From Nyssa sinensis (taxonomy: Eukaryota > Streptophyta > Magnoliopsida > Cornales > Nyssaceae): a stretch of DNA of 64,000 nucleotides. The translations under genes and the position numbers were made by a program. Position 1 is the stretch's first letter. Every line of letters starts with the position of its first letter. The stretch spans positions 124,001-188,000 of the forward strand of contig VIRR01000479.1 in assembly GCA_008638375.1 (NCBI GenBank). The letters run 5' to 3'. The notes beneath the pieces were generated by a model. That model was not told the origin of the DNA. It worked only from the letters and a program-made list of their open reading frames with translations, and did no database searches. Positions 21,299-29,887 of the stretch are shown piece by piece.

Positions 21299-23416
21299 TA
21301 CACTCGGGACTGTGCAGATCCGGTTTTCACTCACACTCCCGAGGTGGAAGATTGCCCATCCAGCGTTGAAGAGCCCCTGAGCCCAAGGGGACGTGATAGC
21401 CGAGCCAAGCCTGTTGGCGAGCCCATCAAGATACTGGTCAGTTCAGGAGCAGAGGGGCGTTATTTGTACATCGGCCCAGACCTTACGCCCGCCGAGCAGG
21501 AAAAAATAGTCAGGTTTCTGAAGAACAACCTCTCTATCTTTGCTTGGGAAACTAGGGACATGGAGGGAATAGATCCTAATCTGATAACTCACAAACTAAT
21601 GGTAGATCCAGATCACCCCCCGGTCAGACAGAAGAGAAAATCGATCGCTCCCGAACGGCATCGGGTTATAAACGAAGAAGTCCAGAGGCTGCTGGACGCT
21701 AGGATGATACGGGAAGTTTTCTATCCCGAGTGGTTAGCCAACACTGTGCTCGTCAAGAAGAAGAACGGCAAGTGGAGAGTCTGTGTTGACTATACAGACC
21801 TCAACAAAGCATGCCCCAAGGACAGCTTTCCACTGCCGAGAATAGATCAACTGGTTGACGCCACTGCAGGGCATGAGCTTATGAGTTTCATGGACGCCTA
21901 CTCTGGATACAACCAGATCCAGATGTACCCTCCAGATCAGGAAAAGACCGCCTTCATAACCGAAAGAGGACTCTACTGCTACAGAGTGATGCCTTTAGGT
22001 TTAAAGAATGCTGGAGCCACTTACCAACGGTTGGTGAACAAGATGTTCAACCCACTGCTTGGCAGCACCATGGAGGTATACATCGATGACATGCTGGTAA
22101 AGAGCCTCCAGAAAGGCAGCCACCTCCAGCACTTAGCCCAGACCTTTGATATCCTCAGACAGCGCAAGATGAAGCTCAACCCCTCGAAATGTACCTTCGG
22201 AGTTACGAAGGGAAAATTCTTGGGGTACATCGTCTCTCAAAGAGGTATCGAAGCAGATCCCACTCAGATCCAAGCCCTGATTGGACTGAAGTCACCGAAG
22301 ACCAGAAAGGAGATTCAGGCACTGAACGGCAGAGTCGCCGCATTGAGCAGATTTATATCCAAATCCACTGATCGCTGCCTACCTTTCTTTAAGGCTCTAA
22401 AGGGCAGCAAGGCTTTGCAATGGACAGAAGAATGCGAGCTTTCCTTCCAAGAACTAAAAGAGTACCTAGCCTCTCCAGAGCTCCTGTCAAAACCTGTACA
22501 AGGAGAAAAGTTGTTCCTGTACCTAGCAGTCTCTGAGAACGCGGTCAGTTCCGCACTAATCAGGCAGGACAAAGGAGTACAGAGGCCTATATTCTACGTC
22601 AGTAGGGCACTACTTGACACGGAGAAAAGATACCCAGAAGTAGAGAAGCTGGCCTATGCCTTGGTCATATCAGCCCGGAAGCTTCGACCTTACTTCCAGG
22701 CCCATCCAATTGAGATTCCAACTGCCTATCCTCTAAAGTCAATACTGAGGAAACCCGAGGTATCGGGAAGATTAGTCAAGTGGTCTGTGGAGCTAGGGGA
22801 GTTTGACATAGCATATGTACCCCGAAACTCCATTAAAGGGCAGGCCTTAGCTGACTTTGTAGCCGAGTTCACCCCGGCACCGCAGAACGAAGCACAAATC
22901 GCCGAAACTACAGGAACCTGGCTGCTGTATATTGATGGATCGTCAACCGATCAAGGATCAGGGGTAGGACTGGTACTACAGTCCCCTGATGGACTTACAT
23001 CGGAAAAAGTAGTCAGCTTGGGATTTAGAGCTTCTAATAATGAAGCTGAATATGAGGCCCTAATCTTAGGGATGAAGCTTGCCCTGGAATGCGAGGCTCA
23101 GAACCTCGATGTCTTCTCTGACTCCCAACTGGTAGTAAGCCAAGTTTTGGGAGAGTTTGCCATTAAGGATGACAGGATGCTTCGGTACTCCGAACTGGTG
23201 AACCATTTAAAGCAGTCTTTCCAGACTTTCACTATCCAGAAGATTGAGAGAAGTCAGAACTGTAGAGCAGATGCTCTGGCTAACATGGCCTCCCGTCTCA
23301 AGTCTGAAACAGACTCCACCGTTAAAATCTCTTTTCAGCCAGGATCCAGCATTGAGGAAGCATCAGTTGCTCAAATTAATGAACAGACCCAGAGCTGGAT
23401 GACCCCAATCCTCTAG
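21290..23416 (+). CDS. pol: Tat-B reverse transcriptase and dual RNase H, reached by UAG readthrough
   Basis: Open from the codon after the gag UAG to a second UAG at 23414-23416. It makes DNA from the element RNA. After a linker it shows the RT fingers and palm: VLVKKKNGKWRVCVDYTDLN, then DAYSGYNQI, then VYIDDML (tyrosine codon at 22079). One unusual residue is MPLGLKNAG where the sister elements have MPFGLKNAG. A first RNase H-like region (FYVSRALLDTEKRYPEVEK) is followed by a second one, YIDGSSTDQGSG, NEAEYEA, FSDSQLV and NCRADALANMA. This is the additional RNase H reported for the Tat lineage. No AUG fits the expected start, so expression depends on readthrough or another recoding event. 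Confidence 0.93.
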   Translation, partial: QLQYTRDCADPVFTHTPEVEDCPSSVEEPLSPRGRDSRAKPVGEPIKILVSSGAEGRYLYIGPDLTPAEQEKIVRFLKNNLSIFAWETRDMEGIDPNLITHKLMVDPDHPPVRQKRKSIAPERHRVINEEVQRLLDARMIREVFYPEWLANTVLVKKKNGKWRVCVDYTDLNKACPKDSFPLPRIDQLVDATAGHELMSFMDAYSGYNQIQMYPPDQEKTAFITERGLYCYRVMPLGLKNAGATYQRLVNKMFNPLLGSTMEVYIDDMLVKSLQKGSHLQHLAQTFDILRQRKMKLNPSKCTFGVTKGKFLGYIVSQRGIEADPTQIQALIGLKSPKTRKEIQALNGRVAALSRFISKSTDRCLPFFKALKGSKALQWTEECELSFQELKEYLASPELLSKPVQGEKLFLYLAVSENAVSSALIRQDKGVQRPIFYVSRALLDTEKRYPEVEKLAYALVISARKLRPYFQAHPIEIPTAYPLKSILRKPEVSGRLVKWSVELGEFDIAYVPRNSIKGQALADFVAEFTPAPQNEAQIAETTGTWLLYIDGSSTDQGSGVGLVLQSPDGLTSEKVVSLGFRASNNEAEYEALILGMKLALECEAQNLDVFSDSQLVVSQVLGEFAIKDDRMLRYSELVNHLKQSFQTFTIQKIERSQNCRADALANMASRLKSETDSTVKISFQPGSSIEEASVAQINEQTQSWMTPIL
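23414..23416 (+). other. In-frame UAG between RNase H and integrase
   Basis: Reads ATC CTC TAG TAT CTA. The following codons are not the CAR YYA type. Tat-A has TAG at the aligned codon (2141-2143) in the same ATC CTC TAG context. Tat-C has ATA TTT AGA TAT, a sense codon. Confidence 0.9.
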
Positions 23417-24631
23417 TATCTAAGGTCCGGGCTCCTCCCAGAGGATAAAAACAAAGCCAGGAGAATCCGAATCAGAGCGGCTCGGTACCTGATCCTGAAC
23501 AACAAACTTTACAGGAGGTCATATTCTCAACCTCTGTTAAAGTGTTTGGCTCCAGACGAGTCACAATATGTTTTGGCTGAAATCCACGAGGGAATTTGCG
23601 GGAATCACAATGGGGGCAGAACTATAGCCCACCGAGCTCTATCACAGGGCTACTACTGGCCCGGCATGCTGAAACAGGCTAAAGAATATGTTCGGAAGTG
23701 TGACAAATGTCAGAGATTCGCCTCGTACCAACACCAGCCTCAGCACGAGCTCATCCCGATTCCTAGTCCCTGGCCCTTTGCTCAATGGGGAATGGACATT
23801 GTGGGCCCGTTACCACGAGCACCTCCAAACAGGAAGTACCTCCTGGTGGCTATCGACTACTTTTCTAAATGGGCCGAAGCCGAGCCTTTAACGCATATTA
23901 CAGAGAAGGAAGTCGAAAGCTTCACCTGGAAGAACATTGTATGCAGGTTTGGCATACCACGTGTAATTATCTCGGATAATGGGACACAATTTACTGGTAA
24001 AGGCTTCAAGGCATTCTGCGAAAATCTCAACATCAGGCAGCACTTTGCCTCTCCAGGCCATCCACAAGCAAATGGGCAGGCAGAGGTCACCAACCGAACA
24101 ATCCTTGATGGGTTAAAGAAAAGGTTGGAGCAAGCCAAAGGGAAGTGGGCAGAAGAGCTCCCAGGAGTCCTTTGGGCCTACCGTACAACCAGAAGAACTC
24201 CCACCTCTGAAACACCCTTCTCATTAGCCTATGGGACAGAAGCAGTAATTCCGGTTGAAATCGGTATGCCAACTCTGAGGACTGAGGCCTTTGAGCAAGA
24301 ATCCAATGATCAACAGCTGATGGAGAACTTGGATTTGCTCGAAGAGAGAAGGGATCAGGCTAGCATCAGGATGGAAGCCTACCAACAAAGAATGGTCAAT
24401 AAATCCAGGATAGGACTCAAGACAGTCAGCTTTCAAGTTGGAGACTTCGTCTTAAGAAGAGTCTTTCAGAACACCAAGGATCCCACCATGGGAAAGTTGT
24501 CACCAAATTGGGAAGGCCCCTACAAAGTGTCAAAGGTCGTTCGACCTACCACTTACTGGCTTGAAGACACGACTGGGAAACCTGTCCCTAGGCCATGGAA
24601 CGTAGAACACTTGCGGAAGTATTATCAATGA
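23417..24631 (+). CDS. Tat-B integrase, same frame after a second UAG
   Basis: Continues in the same frame after the UAG at 23414 and ends with TGA at 24629-24631. It has the zinc-binding HHCC region (HEGICGNHNGGRTIAH, then KCDKCQRF), the D,D-E core (MDIVGPLP, ISDNGTQF, QANGQAEVTNR) and a C-terminal GPYKVSKVVRP domain that ends in VEHLRKYYQ. It would insert the DNA copy into the host genome. The leading residues between the UAG and the zinc region align with Tat-C, where the corresponding codon is sense. This copy therefore makes integrase only if the UAG is read through, unless an internal start is used. Confidence 0.92.
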   Translation, partial: YLRSGLLPEDKNKARRIRIRAARYLILNNKLYRRSYSQPLLKCLAPDESQYVLAEIHEGICGNHNGGRTIAHRALSQGYYWPGMLKQAKEYVRKCDKCQRFASYQHQPQHELIPIPSPWPFAQWGMDIVGPLPRAPPNRKYLLVAIDYFSKWAEAEPLTHITEKEVESFTWKNIVCRFGIPRVIISDNGTQFTGKGFKAFCENLNIRQHFASPGHPQANGQAEVTNRTILDGLKKRLEQAKGKWAEELPGVLWAYRTTRRTPTSETPFSLAYGTEAVIPVEIGMPTLRTEAFEQESNDQQLMENLDLLEERRDQASIRMEAYQQRMVNKSRIGLKTVSFQVGDFVLRRVFQNTKDPTMGKLSPNWEGPYKVSKVVRPTTYWLEDTTGKPVPRPWNVEHLRKYYQ

Positions 24632-24665
24632 AGATTTTTTTTTTTTCTTTTACTTCCTTAAAACT

Positions 24666-25195
24666 GTTCATCTATTAATGCACAGGCCTCCAGAGCCTGG
24701 TCCATAATGTACGAGTGTTCACTCGGTCCATCTATTAATGCACAGGCCTTCAGAGCCTGGTCCATCTATTAATGCACAAGTCTTATGACTTGGTCCATCT
24801 ATTAATGCACAGGCCTCCAGAGCCTGGTCCATAATGTACGAGTGTTCACTCGGTCCATCTATTAATGCACAAGTCTTATGACTTGGTCCATCTATTAATG
24901 CACAGGCCTCCAGAGCCTGGTCCATAATGTACGAGTGTTCACTCGGTCCATCTATTAATGCACAAGCCTTCAGAGCCTGGTCCATCTATTAATGCACAAG
25001 TCTTATGACTTGGTCCATCTATTAATGCACAAGTCTCATGACTTGGTCCATCTATAGTGCACAGACCTTCAGAGTCTGGTCCATGCTATACAGATCTTAA
25101 ATACTTGGCTCATAAAATATGCAGGCCTACCGAGCCTAGACTACTTCAATGCACAGGCCTTCCGAGCCTGGTCCGTCTTCAATTAGCAGATTCTG
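24666..25195. repeat. Tat-B post-integrase array of hairpin-forming repeats
   Basis: About fifteen units of 26-34 bp, each ending in a GGTCC-type linker (usually GGTCCATCTATTAATGCA). Three unit types alternate: CAGGC...GCCTG, CAAGTC-TTAT-GACTTG and CGAGTG-TT-CACTCG. Each is an inverted repeat with a different stem sequence. Later units decay but still pair, for example CAGAC...GTCTG at 25060-25078. Tandem repeats in the 3' region of plant Tat/Ogre elements are known. The conserved pairing is my observation. Confidence 0.93.
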
Positions 25196-26931
25196 TGATC
25201 CAGTCTATCCAAAGGCAGAAGTTCCGAGCATCTATCAACTAAAGTTTCCTAGATCGGAACACCTCGGATCTGATACTTATATTATTTGGCTTATCTGTCA
25301 AACAAACCAGTACTATGGTTTCAACCAAAGGTAAAGTACGTCGACTCTGGCATTTTTCTAAGCTTTTTGATTTATTTTCAGAACAAACAGAAATGCATGA
25401 GAAGGCGCTTAAGCTTCAAAAGAGCACATTCACAGAAAATATCAAATCTGGGAAGAAGAAATTCAACTTTATTGATAACTCAGAAGATTTACATCAGTAC
25501 AAAGACACTATTACAGAAGCTACTACAGAAGCTATTACAGAAGCTATGCTTGGCAACATAATGGTTCTTCTCCTGGGATGATAAAGGGGCACAGGATCCA
25601 AAACTTCCAAAACCGCCTTCATCGGCTCCATTTGAAAGGAAGAAACCCTGAACCCCAATCTGCATCAAGTAGTGCCCAGGCCATTTCATCATCACTATCA
25701 CTGGTCCCATGACCAATGGATGATGGGGGCCGTGGGCCCCAAGAGACTTTTTCATTCTCCACCTTTATAATCGGCATGACTCCTCAGAAGAGTAGAGCAA
25801 GGGTCTCTGCCAAGTCACATGGGGGAGAAGGTAACCCACTTTCAATCTTCTTCTTCACACCGTCTGTTTCACCCCAGCCACTTGGAGCAAGGGTCTCTGA
25901 CAGAGCGTGAGGAAGGGGAGGCAACTCACCTTCGTCTTCATCACCAACACTCCAGGCCTCGGTTGAATCAGGGAGGGGCCACCACCAATCGGAGAAATCT
26001 CGACCGGATGCCAGAGGAAACAAGAAGACTTGTGCCTCCTTCAATCCTTCCTTGGAGACTGAAAAAAGAGGAAGGTTAACTCTCGGCCACAGGCTCATTA
26101 TTCCTAACTCAGGCAAGGAATCTTCCATCATCTCCGGACGAATGGGAGAAACTCCGGCAGCATATGAGGTTTCTCTCACAAACAAATCGGGGAGCAAAAG
26201 GGTTGAGCGCAACCGTATGCCCCGTTTCCATATATATAGACCCTTGAAGTCCAAAAGCCACCCAACTGAACCGTCGCAACGGTGAAAAAGAGAGTGGCCT
26301 CGAAAACCCAAACGACGGTCGAATGACTAAGCGGTGCATTAAATAAGCCTCTTCAATATACCAAGAGACAGAGTACAGAATTCTCAAGACAGAGACCGCA
26401 GTCCAGTACTTAAGCTCCCAAATCGATAAAGAGGGGAACAAAGTCTAAAGTAAATAGACCCCCCAGTCAAAGATTCAGACCTACCGGTCTTAACTATTTC
26501 ATGACGGGTCAAGACATATAACAAAGACCAAACAGATCGAATATATCCCAATCCCGAGTACTCAGCATACCGAGCATCATAATAACGAGCACAAGCTGCT
26601 CGGTTAACCTCACAGACTCTTAATTCAGAGCAGTCTATCTCAAAGCTCTACAGAGATCCACTCCTACTCTGTCAGGATCTATCTATCTGGCTATATCTAC
26701 TTTCTCGTCTTATTTTAATAAGGCAGATCTATATTCACTATTCAATGACAAGTATTGAAGATTAGAAAGCAACTGTTTGATCTAACATGCAAAGGGTTCA
26801 GAGCAGCCACACTTGCAACAAAATTCACAAGAGGGAAAAATACAAGCAGAATCTGAAGAAAAGTCAATCTTATTGATCAAAAGGGAAAATATATTCACTA
26901 CATCAAAAAAGAATCAAAAGCCTATAAAGCC
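25196..26931. other. Tat-B spacer between tandem array and antisense gene
   Basis: About 1.7 kb not matched in Tat-C, which has about 0.4 kb here. It holds a short AGAAGCTATTAC-type repeat near 25512-25545. A minus-strand open region of 175 codons (26311-25784) contains a TATATATA at about 26229-26239 on that strand. The protein is not recognised and is low in complexity. No supported sense gene. Confidence 0.55.
25784..26311 (-). CDS. Unrecognised minus-strand open region in Tat-B spacer
   Basis: Open for 175 codons. A more plausible start is the Met of MMEDSLPELGIMSLW, downstream of a TATATATA at about 26229-26239. I do not recognise the family. It contains a short internal duplication (LSETLA... 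and LAETLA...) and GGTGAG/GGTTAC sites that could be splice donors. No counterpart is seen in Tat-C. It may be a decayed second antisense gene, captured sequence, or chance. Confidence 0.3.
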   Translation of the reverse strand: MGFRGHSLFHRCDGSVGWLLDFKGLYIWKRGIRLRSTLLLPDLFVRETSYAAGVSPIRPEMMEDSLPELGIMSLWPRVNLPLFSVSKEGLKEAQVFLFPLASGRDFSDWWWPLPDSTEAWSVGDEDEGELPPLPHALSETLAPSGWGETDGVKKKIESGLPSPPCDLAETLALLF

Positions 26932-28847
26932 TCAGGATTTCCCAGAGGGGCCTGCGTCCTCTTCCAAATTAAGGGCACGAGCCCCAGCAGTCTTATCCGG
27001 ATCAGGACGAGATGAGGTAGGTTCAGGAGGAACGATTGATGACACATCAAAGTCCGAGAACTGAAGTTGGAATCTAGTTCGGAAATTCTCAAAGCCGGGC
27101 AAGATCAGGTCATCACCCATCTGATCAACTTCATCTTTTAATTCCATCTCAGCCTCAGCTTTGGCTTGACCAACTGCCTCCTGAACCTTCTGATCAATGG
27201 AACTACGGAGACCAACCAACTCCGCATCAAGCCTCTCAACCGTCTGAGCAAATATATCCCTCTCAGACTCTGCTACCTTAAGGCTGGTGGTAGCTTCCTT
27301 CAGACACTCTTCAGCAGACTGAATTTTGGAACGGGCTGTTCCGAGCTCCAGTCTCATCTCATTCACCTCCGTCCTCAGCTTCTCGGCCTCCTCAAGGCCC
27401 GTGGGGGTCACCATCAGAGCAGCTAAACTATGCATGCTCTGTATAAAGTAAGACAGATAAATTAGAGTAAAACAAATGAGCAAACAAGAAAGTCAGGGAA
27501 AGGCTTCAGAAGTTACCTTCATCTGGAGAGTCATCATCTCAGTCATCAATTTGGAGGGATCATCCCCTCTGTACCGGTGTGGGCCCTGAGCCCATATCTG
27601 ATCAAATGCCTTCTTGGCAATTTGATAATCCGGCTCAACAAATGGCTCGGAAGGTGCGGCAGGTGCTTTCCCCTTCCTAGACCTCTTGCTCGGACCGGAA
27701 GGAGCAGGAGGAACGGCCGATACGGGAATGGCAGGCTCGGCTTCCCCAGCCTCGGCAGGAGAGGGCTCAGGGGAACTAGAAATCAATCTCCTCTTCTTCA
27801 CTTCTAGAGGAACATCAGGCTCAGCTCGGGAGGAAGCCTCCCCCACCACTTGGGGCTTCGGCACTTCCCACCTCGAGGCTAGCCTCTTCTTAAACTCTGC
27901 ACTACGGGTGGCCATCACTTGGTCCGGAGTGACGATAACAGTATGAGCCCGGTTAGAAGTTGAAAGCAAAGCCCGGTACTGATCCTGCAGAGCCTTAGTA
28001 AACTCGGGCCTCTTCCGAGCACTCTTGACTGCACAAAGGAAATGAAAAATACCAAGTTTGTCAGTTTTGAGGATATAAGCAAAGCTAAAGCAAACCCAAG
28101 GGAATAAGTCTCACCCCTATGGCCCGTAACACAAGGAAACGACGAGGTCTCTCTGGCCTGGAAGTCCTTATGCTCCCATCCTCCTCCAACGAAGAAGTAC
28201 CACTTCTTCCACGTCTTGTTGGAAGTAGGAACGGAAGACAGGGGTCGGAACCCCTTCTCGAAGGACATATAGTAGAGGCCCTCTGCCTGCTTGAACTTCA
28301 GATCCATATTGCTACGGATCAAGTCCAGAGACACGTCCACTTTGTTCAGGTGTCCCAACACCATAAATCCTAGAAGATGCCGCCAGCTATTGAGATTCAG
28401 GTCGGCGGGGCAGAGCTTGAACCAACAAAAGAATTGCCTGACTAAATCCGGCAATGGAAGCCTTAAGCCCATTTCAAACCAGGCAAGGAAAACACAAATC
28501 TCCCCGGCTTTAACATCTTAGGGACGGTCCATGGGTCCGGGAACTCTGCAAGTCACATTTGGGGGAAATTCGAATTTCACCCTCCATTCATCCAAGAGGC
28601 TTTGAGTGACGGCACTCTCACCCTCTTCTCTATGAGAAGACCTACCAGAGGTCTCCCCGGCCCTGTCTCAGGGCTCTTCGAAAGCATCAACTATTCTAAC
28701 CCCTGGACTAGGGGGAGGTTCAACAGGCCTTTCCTCAATAATTTCAAGAGCAGGGTTACCTACATCTCCTACAACAGGCGGACCAGCCGTTTCAGAATAG
28801 TCTCCTACTCCCTCATTCACAATTTGAGATTCCGAAGGAACAGACAT
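26932..28847 (-). pseudogene. Tat-B antisense gene, three exons (plant putative gypsy-type transposon domain)
   Basis: Runs against the element. Inferred exons: 28115-28847, 27517-28028 and 26932-27438, with GT...AG introns of 86 bases (28029-28114) and about 78 bases (27439-27516). Exon 1 encodes a domain that resembles the plant putative gypsy-type transposon family (Pfam Transposase_28 type): GLRLPLPDLVRQFF, LNLNSWRHLLGF, TWKKWYFFVGGGWE. Exon 2 is basic and Ser/Pro-rich (KRRLISSSPEPSPAEAGE, SKRSRKGKAP). Exon 3 is a long coiled coil (EEAEKLRTEVNEMRLELG). Two stops (TGA near 28668, TAA near 28516) break exon 1, so this copy cannot make the full protein. Tat-C carries the same gene at 51376-53523 with introns at matching places. 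Antisense reading frames in this position are known in Tat elements such as Grande and Retand. Function unknown. Confidence 0.75.
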
Positions 28848-29018
28848 TATTCTCAGACTCAAGAAGAAAGAAGCAAGAGAGGGGGAAAAATCAGTTGAAC
28901 CTGTTTTCACTTAGGGGATCTGTATTCTTCAAGGTCGCACGAACCAACAATGGCGAATGAAATCTTCTAGCACAGTAAAAATGTCGAGGGAAAGGTCATT
29001 TCAAAAATCTCATCCCGT

Positions 29019-29026
29019 ATTTATAA
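29019..29026 (-). promoter_or_regulatory. Possible TATA box of the Tat-B antisense gene
   Basis: TATAAATA on the minus strand, about 170 bases upstream of the likely ATG at 28847 and outside the LTR. It is the best-placed TATA motif for a promoter aimed into the antisense gene. Not tested. Confidence 0.4.
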
Positions 29027-29244
29027 ACACGGTATCAGAAGGGACCCACCAAGCCCAAACGCCATGACGGTTCAGAACAATGATGCTCTCGAGAAAACCA
29101 ACTGTCCGCCCAGTGTAATTGTGACCTTGAAAAGACTTAATCGCCGACTACGCAATAAATGACGCCCCAACAATTGTCTTGGAAGGCGAACAAGCGAGAT
29201 ACATAACTCTCTTAGCCCTAGTTACTTACATCAAACTAGGACTT

Positions 29245-29255
29245 GGGGGGGGGAG
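29245..29255 (+). promoter_or_regulatory. Polypurine tract, Tat-B
   Basis: GGGGGGGGGAG, four bases before the 3' LTR, where plus-strand DNA synthesis is primed. Tat-C has the near-identical GGGGGGGGAG at 54042-54051 (also after CTT). Confidence 0.85.
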
Positions 29256-29259
29256 TAAC

Positions 29260-29887
29260 TGATATACCATAAAAAGACAGGCCAATCAACACTTGACACG
29301 TATGACCACAGTCCGATTTATGTTCAGCTAGCATGATTCTCGCTCAGCCAATGACATCCAGATCATCACATAAGGTCGGAAGTGACCAAACAAATATATC
29401 CAGAACTGACCATAGGGTCCAGACTAGAGCTTCAGATCTCGTCACCGCCTTAGCGGATTCCGAGCAGAGAATAAGGAAGCAGTCTCCAATACAGAAACCA
29501 CCATTTATGATTATCTCCGCCTTAGCGGATTCCGAGCAGAGAATAAGGAAGCAGTCTCCAATACGGAAACTACCATTTATGATTATCTCCATCTACGACT
29601 CAATGCCCAAAAGGTAACTGCAATCTCCGATGATCATATCCCTATATTCATGGCGTCGAATCCTAATCAATTAAGGAAAGCTTCGGCCTATATATTAAAC
29701 CCTAGAGGTACGCTTTTAAGATTCATGCTCATTCTTTGACTTTCAATACAGTCTTTCAATTCCCTTACTCACTTAAGCATCGGAGTGGCTACCGCCGGAG
29801 CCAATCCGGTGGTCCTCTGATCATCTTTCTGAGTGTTCTACAGGTCACGGAGCCCTCACGTGTTGCGAGTCAAAAAGTGCAGCATCA
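29260..29887 (+). repeat. Tat-B 3' LTR (628 bp)
   Basis: Pairs with 18221-18848 over the full length, including the 72-bp duplication. It is followed by AGTCA, the second copy of the target duplication. Confidence 0.96.

Larger units (their letters stand above)
18221..29887 (+). mobile_element. Tat-B: complete, young Ty3/gypsy Tat-lineage element (11.7 kb)
   Basis: Bounded by 628-bp LTRs with TGATATACCA...GCATCA ends and by the perfect 5-bp target duplication AGTCA (18216-18220 and 29888-29892). By hand the LTRs differ at about ten sites, all transitions and mostly at CpG, so insertion was recent. Internal order: primer site, gag-protease, UAG, RT with two RNase H domains, UAG, integrase, hairpin tandem array, spacer, antisense gene, G-rich polypurine tract. 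Both UAGs are in frame and I see no frameshift from 18926 to 24631. It landed about 0.5 kb past the stop codon of the hydrolase gene. Confidence 0.96.

Noticed and set aside
24719..24985. Minus-strand 88-codon repeat protein
   Set aside because: It is a translation of the hairpin tandem array, with no independent support.
24632..29244. An envelope-like gene in the Tat elements
   Set aside because: No sense-strand frame with signal peptide and membrane anchor is present after integrase. The only sizeable coding sequence there is on the opposite strand.
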